Shown here one piece after another: positions 9,148-17,633 of a DNA stretch of 64,000 nt; position 1 is the first letter of the stretch; the number at the start of each line of letters is the position of its first letter. A program made the position numbers and the translations under genes. Origin of the DNA: Streptomyces sp. NBC_00289 (GTDB taxonomy: Bacteria > Actinomycetota > Actinomycetes > Streptomycetales > Streptomycetaceae); NCBI RefSeq assembly GCF_041435115.1, contig NZ_CP108046.1, positions 1,922,001 through 1,986,000 on the forward strand, written 5' to 3'. The notes below the pieces were generated by a model that ran no database searches, was not told the origin of the DNA, and was given only the letters and a program-made list of their open reading frames with translations.

Positions 9148-9174
9148 TGGCTCCCCCGCATATGGCTGCCTAGC

Positions 9175-9201
9175 CTAGGTGTAAACCTAGTAACCCTAGG
9201 T
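9175..9201. promoter_or_regulatory. Alternating half-site operator before FBP gene
   Basis: Three alternating half-sites: CTAGGT (9175-9180), ACCTAG (9185-9190), CTAGGT (9196-9201), giving two overlapping perfect inverted repeats, with an A/T-rich centre. It sits between the divergent small ORF and the FBP gene, where promoters would lie. The arrangement suits a dimeric repressor of TetR or MarR size; the regulator is not encoded next to it. Confidence 0.6.
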
Positions 9202-9259
9202 TGTGTTGGGCCCGCAGTAGTCAGGGCTCCAGAGACCACCGACCCAGGAGACCTCCCCC

Positions 9260-9754
9260 ATGAAAGCACTCACCGAGCAGCGCATCCGTGACTCCTTCGT
9301 CAACTGCTCGAAGGGAGAGGCCAAGCGTCTCGCCGTGCCCCGGAATCTCGACGAACGCCCCTGGGACGACCTCGACTTCCTCGGCTGGCGCGACCCGGGG
9401 GCGCCCGACCGGAGCTATCTGGTCACCGAGCGGGAGGGCCGGCCCGTCGGCGTCACACTGCGCTTCCCGCCCGCCACACGTGGCTTTCTGCACCGAAGCA
9501 TGTGCTCGCTGTGCCTGACGACGCATCCGGGCGGGGGCGTCTCCCTGATGACGGCCCGCAAGGCGGGAACCGCGGGCCGCGAAGGCAACTCGGTCGGCCT
9601 GTACATGTGTACCGACCTGGCCTGCTCCCTCTACGTCCGGGGCAGGAAGGTCCCGGAGAGCGGGAGCCGCTTCGAGGAGAGCCTCACGCTGGAGGAACAG
9701 ATCGCCCGCACCACGGGCAACCTGGCCGCCTTCCTCGACAGGCTCTATGTCTGA
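9260..9754 (+). CDS. FBP domain protein (treble-clef zinc finger, FusB-like C-terminal type)
   Basis: 164 residues, ATG start. It matches the elongation-factor-G-binding C-terminal zinc-finger family. Two Cys pairs, C82-SLC85 and C117-x4-C122, would hold one zinc ion. In FusB/FusC the related domain binds EF-G and frees it from fusidic acid-stalled ribosomes. The actinobacterial single-domain versions are not characterised to my knowledge. The gene stands alone behind the CTAGGT/ACCTAG operator, suggesting induction by an unknown signal. Confidence 0.8.
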   Translation: MKALTEQRIRDSFVNCSKGEAKRLAVPRNLDERPWDDLDFLGWRDPGAPDRSYLVTEREGRPVGVTLRFPPATRGFLHRSMCSLCLTTHPGGGVSLMTARKAGTAGREGNSVGLYMCTDLACSLYVRGRKVPESGSRFEESLTLEEQIARTTGNLAAFLDRLYV

Positions 9755-10163
9755 CGTCCGAGCCGCCGGCGCCGTGCCTCCCCTGCGGCAACCTCACGAA
9801 GGTCGCCGGTCACCCGTCAACGGTCTCGCAGCCCTGCCGCCTCCACCCGGTGAAGGTGGACCGAGGGCGATGTCGTAGGGACCGTCCGGACAGTCGGTGC
9901 CGGTGCTGCGGTCGGCCGGCCCCTTTCCAGCCACGAGCGGGCCGGTGATCCGACCGAGCGGAGATCGACGAGATGCAGGGTGCCTTCCCGCGCGACAGCC
10001 TGGGCCGGGGGTACGTGAGCGTCGGCCCTGACCTGGTCGCGTTTCCCTCACCTGCCGGTCCGGGATGTTCGCGGTCGGACGGGTACGGGTCCTGGTGCGT
10101 CGCGGACAGTTTCGGTCCGCGATGAGTAGCGTCGGTACATCTGTGGAAGGGGTCAGCGCAAGG
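9755..10163. other. Intergenic region upstream of FUSC gene
   Basis: About 410 bp with no convincing gene; the open frames here are antisense shadows with poor composition. The only structure I see is the hairpin CGCGGAC-agtttcg-GTCCGCG at 10101-10121. Confidence 0.5.
10101..10121. promoter_or_regulatory. Hairpin or operator upstream of FUSC gene
   Basis: 7-bp perfect arms (CGCGGAC / GTCCGCG) with a 7-nt loop end immediately before an ATG at 10122. If that ATG were the start, the ribosome site would be buried, which favours the later start at 10164. It may be an operator or leader structure. Confidence 0.4.
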
Positions 10164-11417
10164 ATGCGAGATGTACGTGAGTTGACGGCGTCGCCTGTGC
10201 GGCTGGTGAAGCGGCACCGGGACCCCGTGGTCGTGCAGACGCTGCGGTCGGCGGTCGCGGCGTCACTCGCGTACGTCGTCGCCCTGCGACTGAGTCCCGA
10301 GGCGGCGCCGCTCACCGCGCCGCTGACCGCGCTGCTGGTCGTCCAGGTCACCCTGTACGCCACCCTCACCAACGGCATCCGCCGGGTGAACGCCGTGGTG
10401 GCCGGGGTCCTGGTCGCCATCGCCTTCAGCATGCTGGTGGGACTGACCTGGTGGAGCCTCGCGCTGCTGATCGTGGCGTCGCTGGGCGTCGGGCATCTGG
10501 TGCGGGTCGACGAGTACGTGCCCGAAGTGGCGATCAGCGCGATGCTGGTGCTCGGGGTCACCACCGTCGGGGACACCGCGTGGGCGCGCATCCTGGAGAC
10601 GCTGATCGGCGCGGTCGTCGGAATGGGCTGCAACCTGCTGCTCGCCCCACCGGTGTGGGTGGACGAGGCGGGCGAGTCGATCGAGGAGCTGGCCCGGCGC
10701 GTGCGGCAGCTGATGCTGCGCCTGGGCGAGCAGGCCGCGGGCCGTACGCCCGTCGAGCAGGCGGCGGCCCAGCTGCATGAGGCACGCCGGCTGGACCACG
10801 ACATCGTGCAGGTGGACGCCGACCTGCGGCAGGCGGAGGACAGCCTGCGGCTCAATCCCCGGGTCCGCGAGGGACTGCTCCACCGGGTGGTGCTGCGCAC
10901 CGGTCTGGACACGCTGGAGATCTGCACGGTCGTTCTGCGGGTCCTCGCCCGCACCTTCACCGACCTCGCGAAGGAGCGTCATTCCCAGCCGCTGTTCCCG
11001 CCGGGGACGGGTACGGCCGTGGAACGGCTGCTGTCCGAGATCGCCGACGCGGTGGTGAGCTTCTCGGTGCTGGTCACCACGGACGTCAGCCACAGTGCGG
11101 AGTCGGCGGAGGAACGGCTCAGCGCCGAGTTGCGGCAGGCCGCGACCTCCCGCGACAAACTGGCCCAGCTCCTCCTCGACGAGGTACAGCGCGACACCCG
11201 GCACTGGCAACTGCACGGCGCTCTGCTGACGGAGGTCAACCGCATCATCGACGAGCTCGACACCGAGCACCGCTCCCGTCGGCTCTTCGAGGAACTGGAC
11301 CGGGTCAGCCAGGAGCAGCGCCGGCGGAGGCCCCGGCTCACCCGGCTGCGCGAGAGCGTGCGGGTTCCGGAGCGGTTGCGCCGGAACCGGGGGACGGCCG
11401 CCGGTCGTTCTAGGTGA
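10164..11417 (+). CDS. FUSC / aromatic acid exporter (ArAE)-type membrane protein
   Basis: 417 residues from ATG 10164 (GGAAGGGG 11 bases upstream); ATG 10122 would add 14 residues but abuts a hairpin. The N-terminal half has about five or six hydrophobic spans (AVAASLAYVVALRL, ALLVVQVTLYATL, VVAGVLVAIAFSMLVGLTWW, LIGAVVGMGCNLLLA). The C-terminal half is a long helical cytoplasmic domain rich in Glu, Arg and Leu. This layout fits the FUSC family, which exports aromatic acids or fusaric acid. The substrate is unknown. The end overlaps a GTGA, but the next gene probably starts 36 bp later. Confidence 0.8.
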   Translation: MRDVRELTASPVRLVKRHRDPVVVQTLRSAVAASLAYVVALRLSPEAAPLTAPLTALLVVQVTLYATLTNGIRRVNAVVAGVLVAIAFSMLVGLTWWSLALLIVASLGVGHLVRVDEYVPEVAISAMLVLGVTTVGDTAWARILETLIGAVVGMGCNLLLAPPVWVDEAGESIEELARRVRQLMLRLGEQAAGRTPVEQAAAQLHEARRLDHDIVQVDADLRQAEDSLRLNPRVREGLLHRVVLRTGLDTLEICTVVLRVLARTFTDLAKERHSQPLFPPGTGTAVERLLSEIADAVVSFSVLVTTDVSHSAESAEERLSAELRQAATSRDKLAQLLLDEVQRDTRHWQLHGALLTEVNRIIDELDTEHRSRRLFEELDRVSQEQRRRRPRLTRLRESVRVPERLRRNRGTAAGRSR

Positions 11418-11449
11418 CGAAGTCATCGGGAGCGACGAGGGGCGGGCGG

Positions 11450-12511
11450 ATGGCCGACACCACCGTGCGGATCGACGGGAACACACTGCGGCTGCCGGGC
11501 GGTGTGGCCGTCCGGTTCGTGCGCACACTGCGCCTGCCCGAGACGGGCACGCACGCGTTGCCGCCCGGCCTCGGCGAGTTCCCCGTCCGCCGTGTCGCGG
11601 ACTACCCCGACACCGTGCCGGAGGCCTGGCGGGCGCGCGGCGGCGTGATGCTGCCGGTGTACCTGCGCGAGGCGATGTGGCTGAGCTTCGCCGGCACCAC
11701 GGAGCCGGCCGCGCTGCAGGTCGGGGTGGGCAAGGTGTGCGCGGTCTCGGGGCGGCCGTGGAGCGACCGGCTGTCCCGCGAGCCGCAGAACTACGTCGTA
11801 CTGCCGCGCCAGCCGTGGCTGGACGGCATCAACTCGGGGAAGGGCACCGTCCGCCAGTTCGTGGCGGTGCCTCTGGGACTGGGCGCGACCGTCGAGGGAC
11901 AGGTCACGGGCGAGGAGGTGTGGGGCGGCGTACAGCTGCAGTCGTTCCCGCTGAAGGACGCGGAGCTCGCCCGCTGGCGGGAGGAGGAGCGGCGCCGGGC
12001 GGAGCAGGTCGTCCGCTCGGTGAAGACGGCCGGGGCCTACGGCGCCGCGATGCCCATGGCGGCACCGCCCGCCCCCGGCGCGGCACCGGCTCCCGCCGCG
12101 GCTGCCGGCGCCGCCCGGCCGCGGGCCGCCGCGGCGATGGGGCTCGGCGTCGGCGGTTCGATGCGCCAGGAGGTGTACCGGGACGACCGGTCCGTGCGGG
12201 ACTGGGCCCGGAAACCGGCCGGGCGGGTCTTCGTGCATCTGGTGACGCCCCCGGAGTGGCGCCGCATCACCGGGGAGGCTCCCCCGCCGTCCCCGGTGGA
12301 CCGCGCGGCCTACACGCGCGCCGGACTGCCCTGGTACGACTACTACGACCAGGACTCCGAGGACCTCGCCCCCACCGACGCACTCGGGGCCGTACAGCCG
12401 GTGGGCGACTGGCTCGGCGACGACCACGATCCCTGGCAGGAGCCCACACCGCACCAGGTGAAACCCCTGAAGGACACCCCGGGCAAGCCGATCGAGGACG
12501 GCGACTGGTAG
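11450..12511 (+). CDS. Actinobacterial conserved hypothetical protein
   Basis: 353 residues from ATG 11450, which has GAGGGG seven bases upstream; an in-frame GTG at 11414 lacks a site. No known domain is recognised. The first 190 residues look like a compact beta-rich domain (DGNTLRLPGGVAVRFVRTLRLPETG; VQLQSFPLKD). A Pro/Ala/Gly-rich linker follows (about 205-240). The C-terminal part has many acidic residues and ends in a charged tail. No signal peptide or membrane span is visible. It follows the FUSC gene closely and may be co-transcribed. Confidence 0.75.
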   Translation: MADTTVRIDGNTLRLPGGVAVRFVRTLRLPETGTHALPPGLGEFPVRRVADYPDTVPEAWRARGGVMLPVYLREAMWLSFAGTTEPAALQVGVGKVCAVSGRPWSDRLSREPQNYVVLPRQPWLDGINSGKGTVRQFVAVPLGLGATVEGQVTGEEVWGGVQLQSFPLKDAELARWREEERRRAEQVVRSVKTAGAYGAAMPMAAPPAPGAAPAPAAAAGAARPRAAAAMGLGVGGSMRQEVYRDDRSVRDWARKPAGRVFVHLVTPPEWRRITGEAPPPSPVDRAAYTRAGLPWYDYYDQDSEDLAPTDALGAVQPVGDWLGDDHDPWQEPTPHQVKPLKDTPGKPIEDGDW

Positions 12512-12628
12512 CCCCGGAACACGACGCCCGACGGGGGCCAGCAGACGCGGCCGACAGCCGCCGACGCGGTCGGCAGGGGTCGGCGACGCGGGCGGCCCGC
12601 CGGACGGCGCGCACGACAGCTGTCGGCA

Positions 12629-12685
12629 GCACGCCCGGGCGCCAGCGGCAGCAGCGCGACCGGCAGACCCCGGCGGCACGCCCGC
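12629..12685 (+). repeat. 57-bp direct repeat, copy A
   Basis: Perfectly matches 12930-12986, 301 bp downstream. Starts GCACGCCCGGGCGCCAGCGG and ends CGGCACGCCCGC. Its last 15 bases overlap the first 118-bp unit. Confidence 0.85.
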
Positions 12686-12906
12686 AGCACGGCGCCGACG
12701 CGGCTGGAAACCAGCGGCGGCGCCTGTTGGCGGCGGCACACGTCTCGACTCGTTCGTCACACGTCGCCAACGCGGCCACCCGACACACCGGCGGCACGCC
12801 CGCAGCACGGCGCCGACGCGGCTGGAAACCAGCGGCGGCGCCTGTTGGCGGCGGCACACGTCTCGACTCGTTCGTCACACGTCGCCAACGCGGCCACCCG
12901 ACACAC
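12671..12906 (+). repeat. Two tandem 118-bp repeats
   Basis: Unit 1 is 12671-12788 and unit 2 is 12789-12906; I find them identical by eye. Units begin CGGCGGCACGCCCGCAGCAC and end GGCCACCCGACACAC. Such identity points to recent duplication or active homogenisation. Confidence 0.9.
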
Positions 12907-12929
12907 CTCGGCGCACACTGACGTCGTCG

Positions 12930-12986
12930 GCACGCCCGGGCGCCAGCGGCAGCAGCGCGACCGGCAGACCCCGGCGGCACGCCCGC
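12930..12986 (+). repeat. 57-bp direct repeat, copy B
   Basis: Perfect copy of 12629-12685 lying after the 118-bp tandem pair, so the pair is flanked by the same sequence. Confidence 0.85.
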
Positions 12987-13192
12987 CATACGGCGCCGGC
13001 GCAGCCGCAGACCAGCGGCGGCGCGGCCGGCGTCGGCCGCGCGGCCCGTCGGCGTCGGCGCAGCCGCAGACCAGCGACGTCGGCGCGGCAGGCGTCGGCG
13101 GCAGGGCCCGTCGGCGTCGACGGTGCACGCTGCAGACGGTGTCGGCGCGGTCGGCGGACCGTCGCCGACGCGGTCGGCGGACCTCGCGGCGC

Positions 13193-13222
13193 GCAACGGT
13201 TGCCGGCGCCGGCAATCGTTGC
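13193..13222. promoter_or_regulatory. 30-bp near-perfect palindrome
   Basis: GCAACGgTTGCCGGC followed by GCCGGCAAtCGTTGC is a palindrome with one mismatched pair, centred on GGCGCC. It lies 90-120 bp upstream of the lactonase gene. It may be an operator or a hairpin closing the repeat block. Confidence 0.6.
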
Positions 13223-13253
13223 GTGCCGCGCAACAGGGAGGGGCTTTCTTGCA

Positions 13254-13274
13254 TGACGCGGGTCGTCCGCGTCA
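13254..13274. promoter_or_regulatory. Inverted repeat upstream of lactonase gene
   Basis: TGACGCGG (13254-13261), 5-base loop, CCGCGTCA (13267-13274): perfect 8-bp arms, about 37 bp before the lactonase start. Position suits an operator or leader hairpin. Confidence 0.45.
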
Positions 13275-13310
13275 AGGTGGCTGTTCGCGAGCAGGCGACG
13301 GACGGGGCAG

Positions 13311-14579
13311 GTGGGCATTCGCGTGCGGGACATGGGCAGTGAGGCACGGGCGTCGCGCGGCGTATGGAGCAGGCGCCGTTTCCTCGGCGCCGTCGCGGGA
13401 GCCGCCGCCGTGACGGCACTGCCGGCGCCCGCGCCGCCCGGTTCCGCGCCCGGCCGTACCGACGCCGGCACGCCCGGTTCCGCATCCGGCCGTACCCCCG
13501 CGGGCGCCGAGACCTCCGCCGCACCGCCGCCACCGACGGGGAAGCCGGCCCGCACGCGCCCGCTCCTCCTCGGGACCTACACCTCGGTCGAGGGCGGCGG
13601 CAAGGGCGTCGGCTTCGCCGGCTACGACTCCGAGACGGGTCGGATCACCGGGAACGGAACGCTCCCGGGTATCGAGAACCCGTCGTTTCTGGCACGGCAT
13701 CCCAGCGGCCGGACGCTGTACGCGGTGAACGAGCGCGAGGCCGGCGCCGTGACCGCCGTCCGGCTGGCCGACCGCGCGATCCTCGGCACCCGCGGCACCG
13801 GCGGCTCGGGCCCCTGTCACGTGTCCGTGCATCCGGGCGGGCGCTGGCTGCTCAGCGCCGACTACGGCTCCGGCAGCGTGGCCGTGCATCCCATCGACGC
13901 CTCGGGCGCGCTCGGCGAGCGGACCGACCTGGTCACGCATTCCAGCCCGCCGCCCGGGCCGGGCCAACAGGGCCCGCACGCCCACCAGTTCGTCACGAGT
14001 CCCGACGGCGGTCATCTGCTGGCCGTCGATCTGGGCACCGACACCGTGTACACCTACCGCCTCGACGAACGCGAGGGCACGCTGACCGAGACCTCCCGGG
14101 CGCACACCCGGCCGGGCGCCGGTCCGCGCCACCTCACCTTCCATCCCGGCGGCCGGTACGCCTATCTGGCCAACGAGGTCGACGACACGGTCGCGGTCTG
14201 CGCCTACGACCCGGCCACCGGCCGTCTGTCCATCGGCGCGCCGCGGTCCACGGGAACGGGGCCGGGCACCAGTTACCCGGCGCAGTTCCTGGTGACCTCG
14301 GACGGCTCGTACGCCTACCTCGCCAACCGGGGCGACAACACGCTGACGCGGTACGCGGTGGAGGCCGACGGCGCCCGGCTCAGGCTGCTGGACACGGTTC
14401 CGGTGGCCGGTGACTTCCCGCGGCAGATCGCCTTCTCGCCGGACGGTCGGCTGCTGTTCGCGGCGAACCAGAAGTCCGGCACCGTGAGCGTGTTCCACGT
14501 GGACGGGTCGAGTGGCGGACTGCGGCTCGCGGGCGAGCCGTTCGCGTCACCGGTCGCGGTCTGTGCGCTGCCGCTGTAG
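13311..14579 (+). CDS. Tat-exported lactonase-family seven-bladed propeller
   Basis: 422 residues. A twin-arginine signal SRRRFLGAVAGAAAVTALPAPA covers about residues 20-41, followed by a Pro/Thr/Gly-rich linker to about residue 80. The propeller domain has repeated blades with motifs such as HPSGRTLYAVNE, HPGGRWLLSADYGSG, SPDGGHLLAVDLGTD, HPGGRYAYLANEVDD and SPDGRLLFAANQ, as in the YbhE/6-phosphogluconolactonase-like family. A secreted member is unlikely to act on 6-phosphogluconolactone; its substrate is unknown. GTG 13311 follows GGGG; ATG 13332 is an alternative start. Its end overlaps the convergent DUF2470 gene by 33 bp. Confidence 0.87.
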   Translation: MGIRVRDMGSEARASRGVWSRRRFLGAVAGAAAVTALPAPAPPGSAPGRTDAGTPGSASGRTPAGAETSAAPPPPTGKPARTRPLLLGTYTSVEGGGKGVGFAGYDSETGRITGNGTLPGIENPSFLARHPSGRTLYAVNEREAGAVTAVRLADRAILGTRGTGGSGPCHVSVHPGGRWLLSADYGSGSVAVHPIDASGALGERTDLVTHSSPPPGPGQQGPHAHQFVTSPDGGHLLAVDLGTDTVYTYRLDEREGTLTETSRAHTRPGAGPRHLTFHPGGRYAYLANEVDDTVAVCAYDPATGRLSIGAPRSTGTGPGTSYPAQFLVTSDGSYAYLANRGDNTLTRYAVEADGARLRLLDTVPVAGDFPRQIAFSPDGRLLFAANQKSGTVSVFHVDGSSGGLRLAGEPFASPVAVCALPL

Positions 14580-15272
14580 GGGGCGCGGGCAGGAGGCCGT
14601 ACCGGCCTGGGCGAGCAGGACGTGCATCCGTTCGGTGAGCTGCGAGACGTCGTCGGCGGGCGTGTGGAACGGCAGCCGTACGTCGCCGTGCGTGCGGGCC
14701 CGCTCGATCCGCAGGGTCAGTCCGTGGCGGTCGACGGCGAGGGGCTGGACGCGCACCGCGCCGTGCAGGCTGTCGGAGTCGACGAGACGCGTGAGGCGTT
14801 CGACGGCGTCGCCGTGGCAGTCGGCGAGATGGGTCAGCAGGTGGGCCTCGGCCAGGGCCAGCGGGTCGGGCCGCGCGGCGGTGTACTCCTCGACGCCGAC
14901 GACCACGGCGCCGGACGGCCGGCGCAGCACGACGCGGGTGGCCCGGAACGTCAGGTGGCCGTCCTCGGCGGTGAACCAGCCGGCGAGCCAGACGCGGGCG
15001 CGGACCCGGTCGCGTACGGGGACGGGCGCGACGTCGGCGAACTCCAGGACGGCGGACGGCTCGCCGCGGGGTGCGCAGATCGCGGCCGCGAGCAGGGCGC
15101 TGTCCTCGGGCACGTGCAGGGACACCCGGCCGTCCTCGTCGACACTGTGCGCGCCGACGAACTCCTCACGCCCGCCGTCCGCCGTCACCGCGCAGGACCA
15201 CGCGGCGCCGAGCACGGAGCGGACCTGTTCCGCCGCGGCAGGCGCGGCCGTCCAGACTTGACTGTCACCCAT
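14547..15272 (-). CDS. DUF2470 domain protein under iron control
   Basis: 241 residues, ATG at 15272 after GGAGG. The C-terminal part (HLLTHLADCHGDAVERLTRLVDS ... VQPLAVDRHGLTLRIE) matches the DUF2470 domain found with HugZ-type heme-utilisation proteins. The N-terminal half looks like the split-barrel part of such proteins. An iron box directly upstream (15285-15303) indicates repression by a DmdR/IdeR-type regulator when iron is plentiful. A role in heme or siderophore-iron handling is likely from family and control, not shown. Confidence 0.82.
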   Translation of the reverse strand: MGDSQVWTAAPAAAEQVRSVLGAAWSCAVTADGGREEFVGAHSVDEDGRVSLHVPEDSALLAAAICAPRGEPSAVLEFADVAPVPVRDRVRARVWLAGWFTAEDGHLTFRATRVVLRRPSGAVVVGVEEYTAARPDPLALAEAHLLTHLADCHGDAVERLTRLVDSDSLHGAVRVQPLAVDRHGLTLRIERARTHGDVRLPFHTPADDVSQLTERMHVLLAQAGTASCPRPLQRQRTDRDR

Positions 15273-15284
15273 TCCGGTCCTCCA

Positions 15285-15303
15285 TTAGGTAAGGCTTGCC
15301 TAA
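15285..15303. promoter_or_regulatory. Iron box (DmdR/IdeR operator)
   Basis: TTAGGTAAGGCTTGCCTAA is a 19-bp inverted repeat closely matching the actinobacterial IdeR/DmdR consensus TTAGGTTAGGCTAACCTAA. It lies 13 bp before the DUF2470 start, so it would block that promoter when Fe(II)-loaded repressor binds. Confidence 0.88.
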
Positions 15304-15359
15304 CCTATCGAAGATCGGCGTCCACGCCAACCGGCAGAGGCGAACCGGTGTGGTGGTGC

Positions 15360-15968
15360 TCAGCCCGCGATGACACCCAGCAGCGCCCGCGCGCACAGGT
15401 CGCGCACCTGCTCCCGGTCCGGGCCTCCGCCCCGGAGCCACTCCAGGCAGACCGCGGTGGTGAAGGCCAGCCAGCCCCGCACGGCCAGCCGTACGTCGGC
15501 CCGTCCCTCGAAGGCCGGGCCGAACTCGGGGTCGGCGCCGAGGGCCGCCAGGATCTGCCGCTCCTGCGCGGCCAGCGCCCGCTGATAGACCCTGCGCACG
15601 GCCTGGTCCCCCGCCGCGTCCGCACGATGGAAGGCGCGGTACCCGTGGGCGTGCTCCTGGACGTACTCCAGATACGTGTCGAGCCCCGCGGCGAGCTGTT
15701 CGCGCACCGGGACGCCGGGCACCGCCGCCGTCATGCGCAGCATCCGCTCGCTCTCGCGCTCGACCACGGCCGCGAAGAAGTCCCGCTTGGTCGGGAAGTA
15801 GTGGTAGAGCAGCCCCCGCGAGACTCCGGCGATCTCGGCGACCCGTTCGATCCGGACCTCGTCGTAGGGGCTCTCCGAGAACAGCCGCGCCCCGACCGTC
15901 AGAAGCTGCTCCCTGCGCTCCTCGGTGCTGAGCCGGCGGCGCGTGCGCCCGCCCTCGTTCGCGGCCAT
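15360..15968 (-). CDS. TetR-family regulator, divergent from P450
   Basis: 202 residues. The N-terminal HTH (about residues 20-65: TEERREQLLTVGARLFSESPYDEVRIERVAEIAG ... GLLYHYFPTKRDFF) is classical TetR. The C-terminal ligand domain is helical and unassigned. It faces the P450 gene across about 150 bp, the usual layout for a repressor of the P450 and itself. Confidence 0.93.
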   Translation of the reverse strand: MAANEGGRTRRRLSTEERREQLLTVGARLFSESPYDEVRIERVAEIAGVSRGLLYHYFPTKRDFFAAVVERESERMLRMTAAVPGVPVREQLAAGLDTYLEYVQEHAHGYRAFHRADAAGDQAVRRVYQRALAAQERQILAALGADPEFGPAFEGRADVRLAVRGWLAFTTAVCLEWLRGGGPDREQVRDLCARALLGVIAG

Positions 15969-15989
15969 CCCCGCACCTTACTTGACGCC

Positions 15990-16028
15990 GGTTCAACAAG
16001 GGGACGAGACTGGACACGCTATTGAACC
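15990..16028. promoter_or_regulatory. Widely spaced inverted repeat between TetR and P450 genes
   Basis: GGTTCAA (15990-15996) and TTGAACC (16022-16028) are perfect 7-bp arms 25 bp apart, in the TetR/P450 intergenic region. They may be half-sites of two operators. A TTGACG at 15982-15987 could be a -35 box. Confidence 0.5.
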
Positions 16029-16118
16029 CACGTACAACACGCGCTGCGCGCGACGTACCGCCGGATCGGTCGCCGGACGAGTCGCCTGGTCAGTCGCCGG
16101 ATCAAGGGAGATCGCGTC

Positions 16119-17633
16119 ATGGCGGAGACGACGACCGGAGCCGGACTGCCGAGCGGGTTCCGCGGCGCGGAACAGGGCTGGCCCGAACTGCACCGCATCC
16201 CGCGTCCGCCGTACCGGGTGCCGCTGCTCGGCGACGTGCTGGGCGCGAGCCGGCGCACTCCCCTGCAGGACTCCCTCCGGTTCGCCCGCAGGCTGGGGCC
16301 GATATTCCGGCGCCGGGCCTTCGGCCGGGAGTTCGTGTTCGTGTGGGGCGCGGATCTCGTGGCGGACCTGGCGGACGAGGCGCGCTTCGCCAAGCACGTC
16401 GGGCTCGGGGTCGCCAACCTCCGGCCGGTCGCCGGGGACGGCCTGTTCACGGCGTACAACCACGAGCCCAACTGGCAACTGGCGCACGACGTCCTGGCGC
16501 CGGGCTTCAGCCGCGAGGCGATGGAGGGCTACCACCCGATGATGCTCGCCGTGGCGGAGCGGCTCACCGGCCACTGGGACCGCGCGCTGACGGCGGGCCG
16601 CCCGGTGGACGTGCCCGGCGACATGACCAAACTGACCCTGGAGACGATCGCGCGGACCGGCTTCGGGCACGACTTCGGCTCCTTCGAACGCGACCGGCCG
16701 CATCCCTTCGTGACCGCGATGGTGGGCACGCTCGGCTACGCCCAGCGGCTGAACACCGTGCCCTCGCCGCTGCTGTTGCGCGGGGCCGCCCGCCGCAACG
16801 AGGCCGACATCGCCCACCTCGACCGCACGGTCGACGACCTGGTGCGAGCCCGCCGTGCGGCCGGCGGGGCGGGCCGGGGCGGTGACCTGCTGGACCGGAT
16901 GCTGGAGACGGCCCACCCGGAGACCGGGGAGCGGCTGTCGCCGGAGAACGTACGCCGTCAGGTCATCACCTTCCTGGTGGCCGGCCACGAGACCACCTCG
17001 GGTGCGCTGTCCTTCGCTCTGCACCACCTCTCCCGGCACCCCGACGTCGCGGCCCGCGCCCGTGCCGAGGTGGATCGGGTCTGGGGCGACACGCCCGCGC
17101 CCGGCTACGACCAGGTGGCCCGGCTGCGCTACCTGCGCCGGATCCTCGACGAGTCGCTGCGGCTGTGGCCGACGGCACCGGCCTTCGCCCGGGAGGCCCG
17201 GCACGACACCGTACTGGCCGGGGACCACCCGATGCGCCGGGGCGCGTGGGCACTGGTCCTCACGCCGATGCTGCACCGCGACCCCGCCGTCTGGGGCGCC
17301 GACGCCGAACGTTTCGACCCGGACCGGTTCGACCCGGCGGCCGTACGGTCCCGGCCCCCGCACACCTTCAAGCCGTTCGGCACCGGGGCGCGGGCGTGCA
17401 TCGGGCGCCAGTTCGCGCTGCACGAGGCCACGCTGGTCCTCGGTCTGCTGCTGCGCCGCTATGAGCTGCGTCCCGACCCCGGCTACCGGCTGCGCGTGGC
17501 CGAGCGGCTCACGCTGATGCCCGAGGGACTGCGGCTGCACCTGGAGCGCAGGCCCGCGGCCACGGTCCCGGTGCCCGGGGCCGAGCTGCCCGCCCCGGAG
17601 CTACGGTGTCCAGTGCGCGGGGCGGGTGACTGA
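16119..17633 (+). CDS. Cytochrome P450, CYP102-like heme domain without reductase
   Basis: 504 residues. It resembles the heme domain of P450 BM3 (CYP102), as in the CYP102B proteins of Streptomyces. Features are I-helix AGHETTSG, K-helix ESLR, a PERF-like region ([10 protein letters not shown]) and the heme loop [10 protein letters not shown] with Cys near 427. The protein stops about 75 residues after the heme Cys, so the fused reductase of BM3 is absent, and no ferredoxin or reductase gene is adjacent. Fatty acids are the likely substrates by family. The 3' end overlaps the convergent pentapeptide gene by 33 bp. Confidence 0.92.
   Translation: MAETTTGAGLPSGFRGAEQGWPELHRIPRPPYRVPLLGDVLGASRRTPLQDSLRFARRLGPIFRRRAFGREFVFVWGADLVADLADEARFAKHVGLGVANLRPVAGDGLFTAYNHEPNWQLAHDVLAPGFSREAMEGYHPMMLAVAERLTGHWDRALTAGRPVDVPGDMTKLTLETIARTGFGHDFGSFERDRPHPFVTAMVGTLGYAQRLNTVPSPLLLRGAARRNEADIAHLDRTVDDLVRARRAAGGAGRGGDLLDRMLETAHPETGERLSPENVRRQVITFLVAGHETTSGALSFALHHLSRHPDVAARARAEVDRVWGDTPAPGYDQVARLRYLRRILDESLRLWPTAPAFAREARHDTVLAGDHPMRRGAWALVLTPMLHRDPAVWGADAERFDPDRFDPAAVRSRPPHTFKPFGTGARACIGRQFALHEATLVLGLLLRRYELRPDPGYRLRVAERLTLMPEGLRLHLERRPAATVPVPGAELPAPELRCPVRGAGD

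Larger units (their letters stand above)
12512..13310. other. Gene-less repeat-rich block
   Basis: About 800 bp of direct and inverted repeats. It holds two tandem 118-bp copies, a dispersed 57-bp perfect repeat, several GTCGGCG and CCGCAGACCAGCG repeats, a 30-bp palindrome and a TGACGCGG/CCGCGTCA inverted repeat. Open frames exist on both strands but are Arg/Ala/Pro-rich translations of the repeats without good starts, so I annotate no gene. Confidence 0.75.

Noticed and set aside
12629..13222. CRISPR array
   Set aside because: Repeat units are long (118 and 57 bp), adjacent or unevenly spaced, without uniform spacers, and no cas genes are present.
12757..13533. Minus-strand open frame of 258 codons across the repeat block
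   Set aside because: It merely translates the direct repeats into Arg/Ala/Pro-rich sequence, has no ribosome site and runs into the lactonase gene on the other strand.
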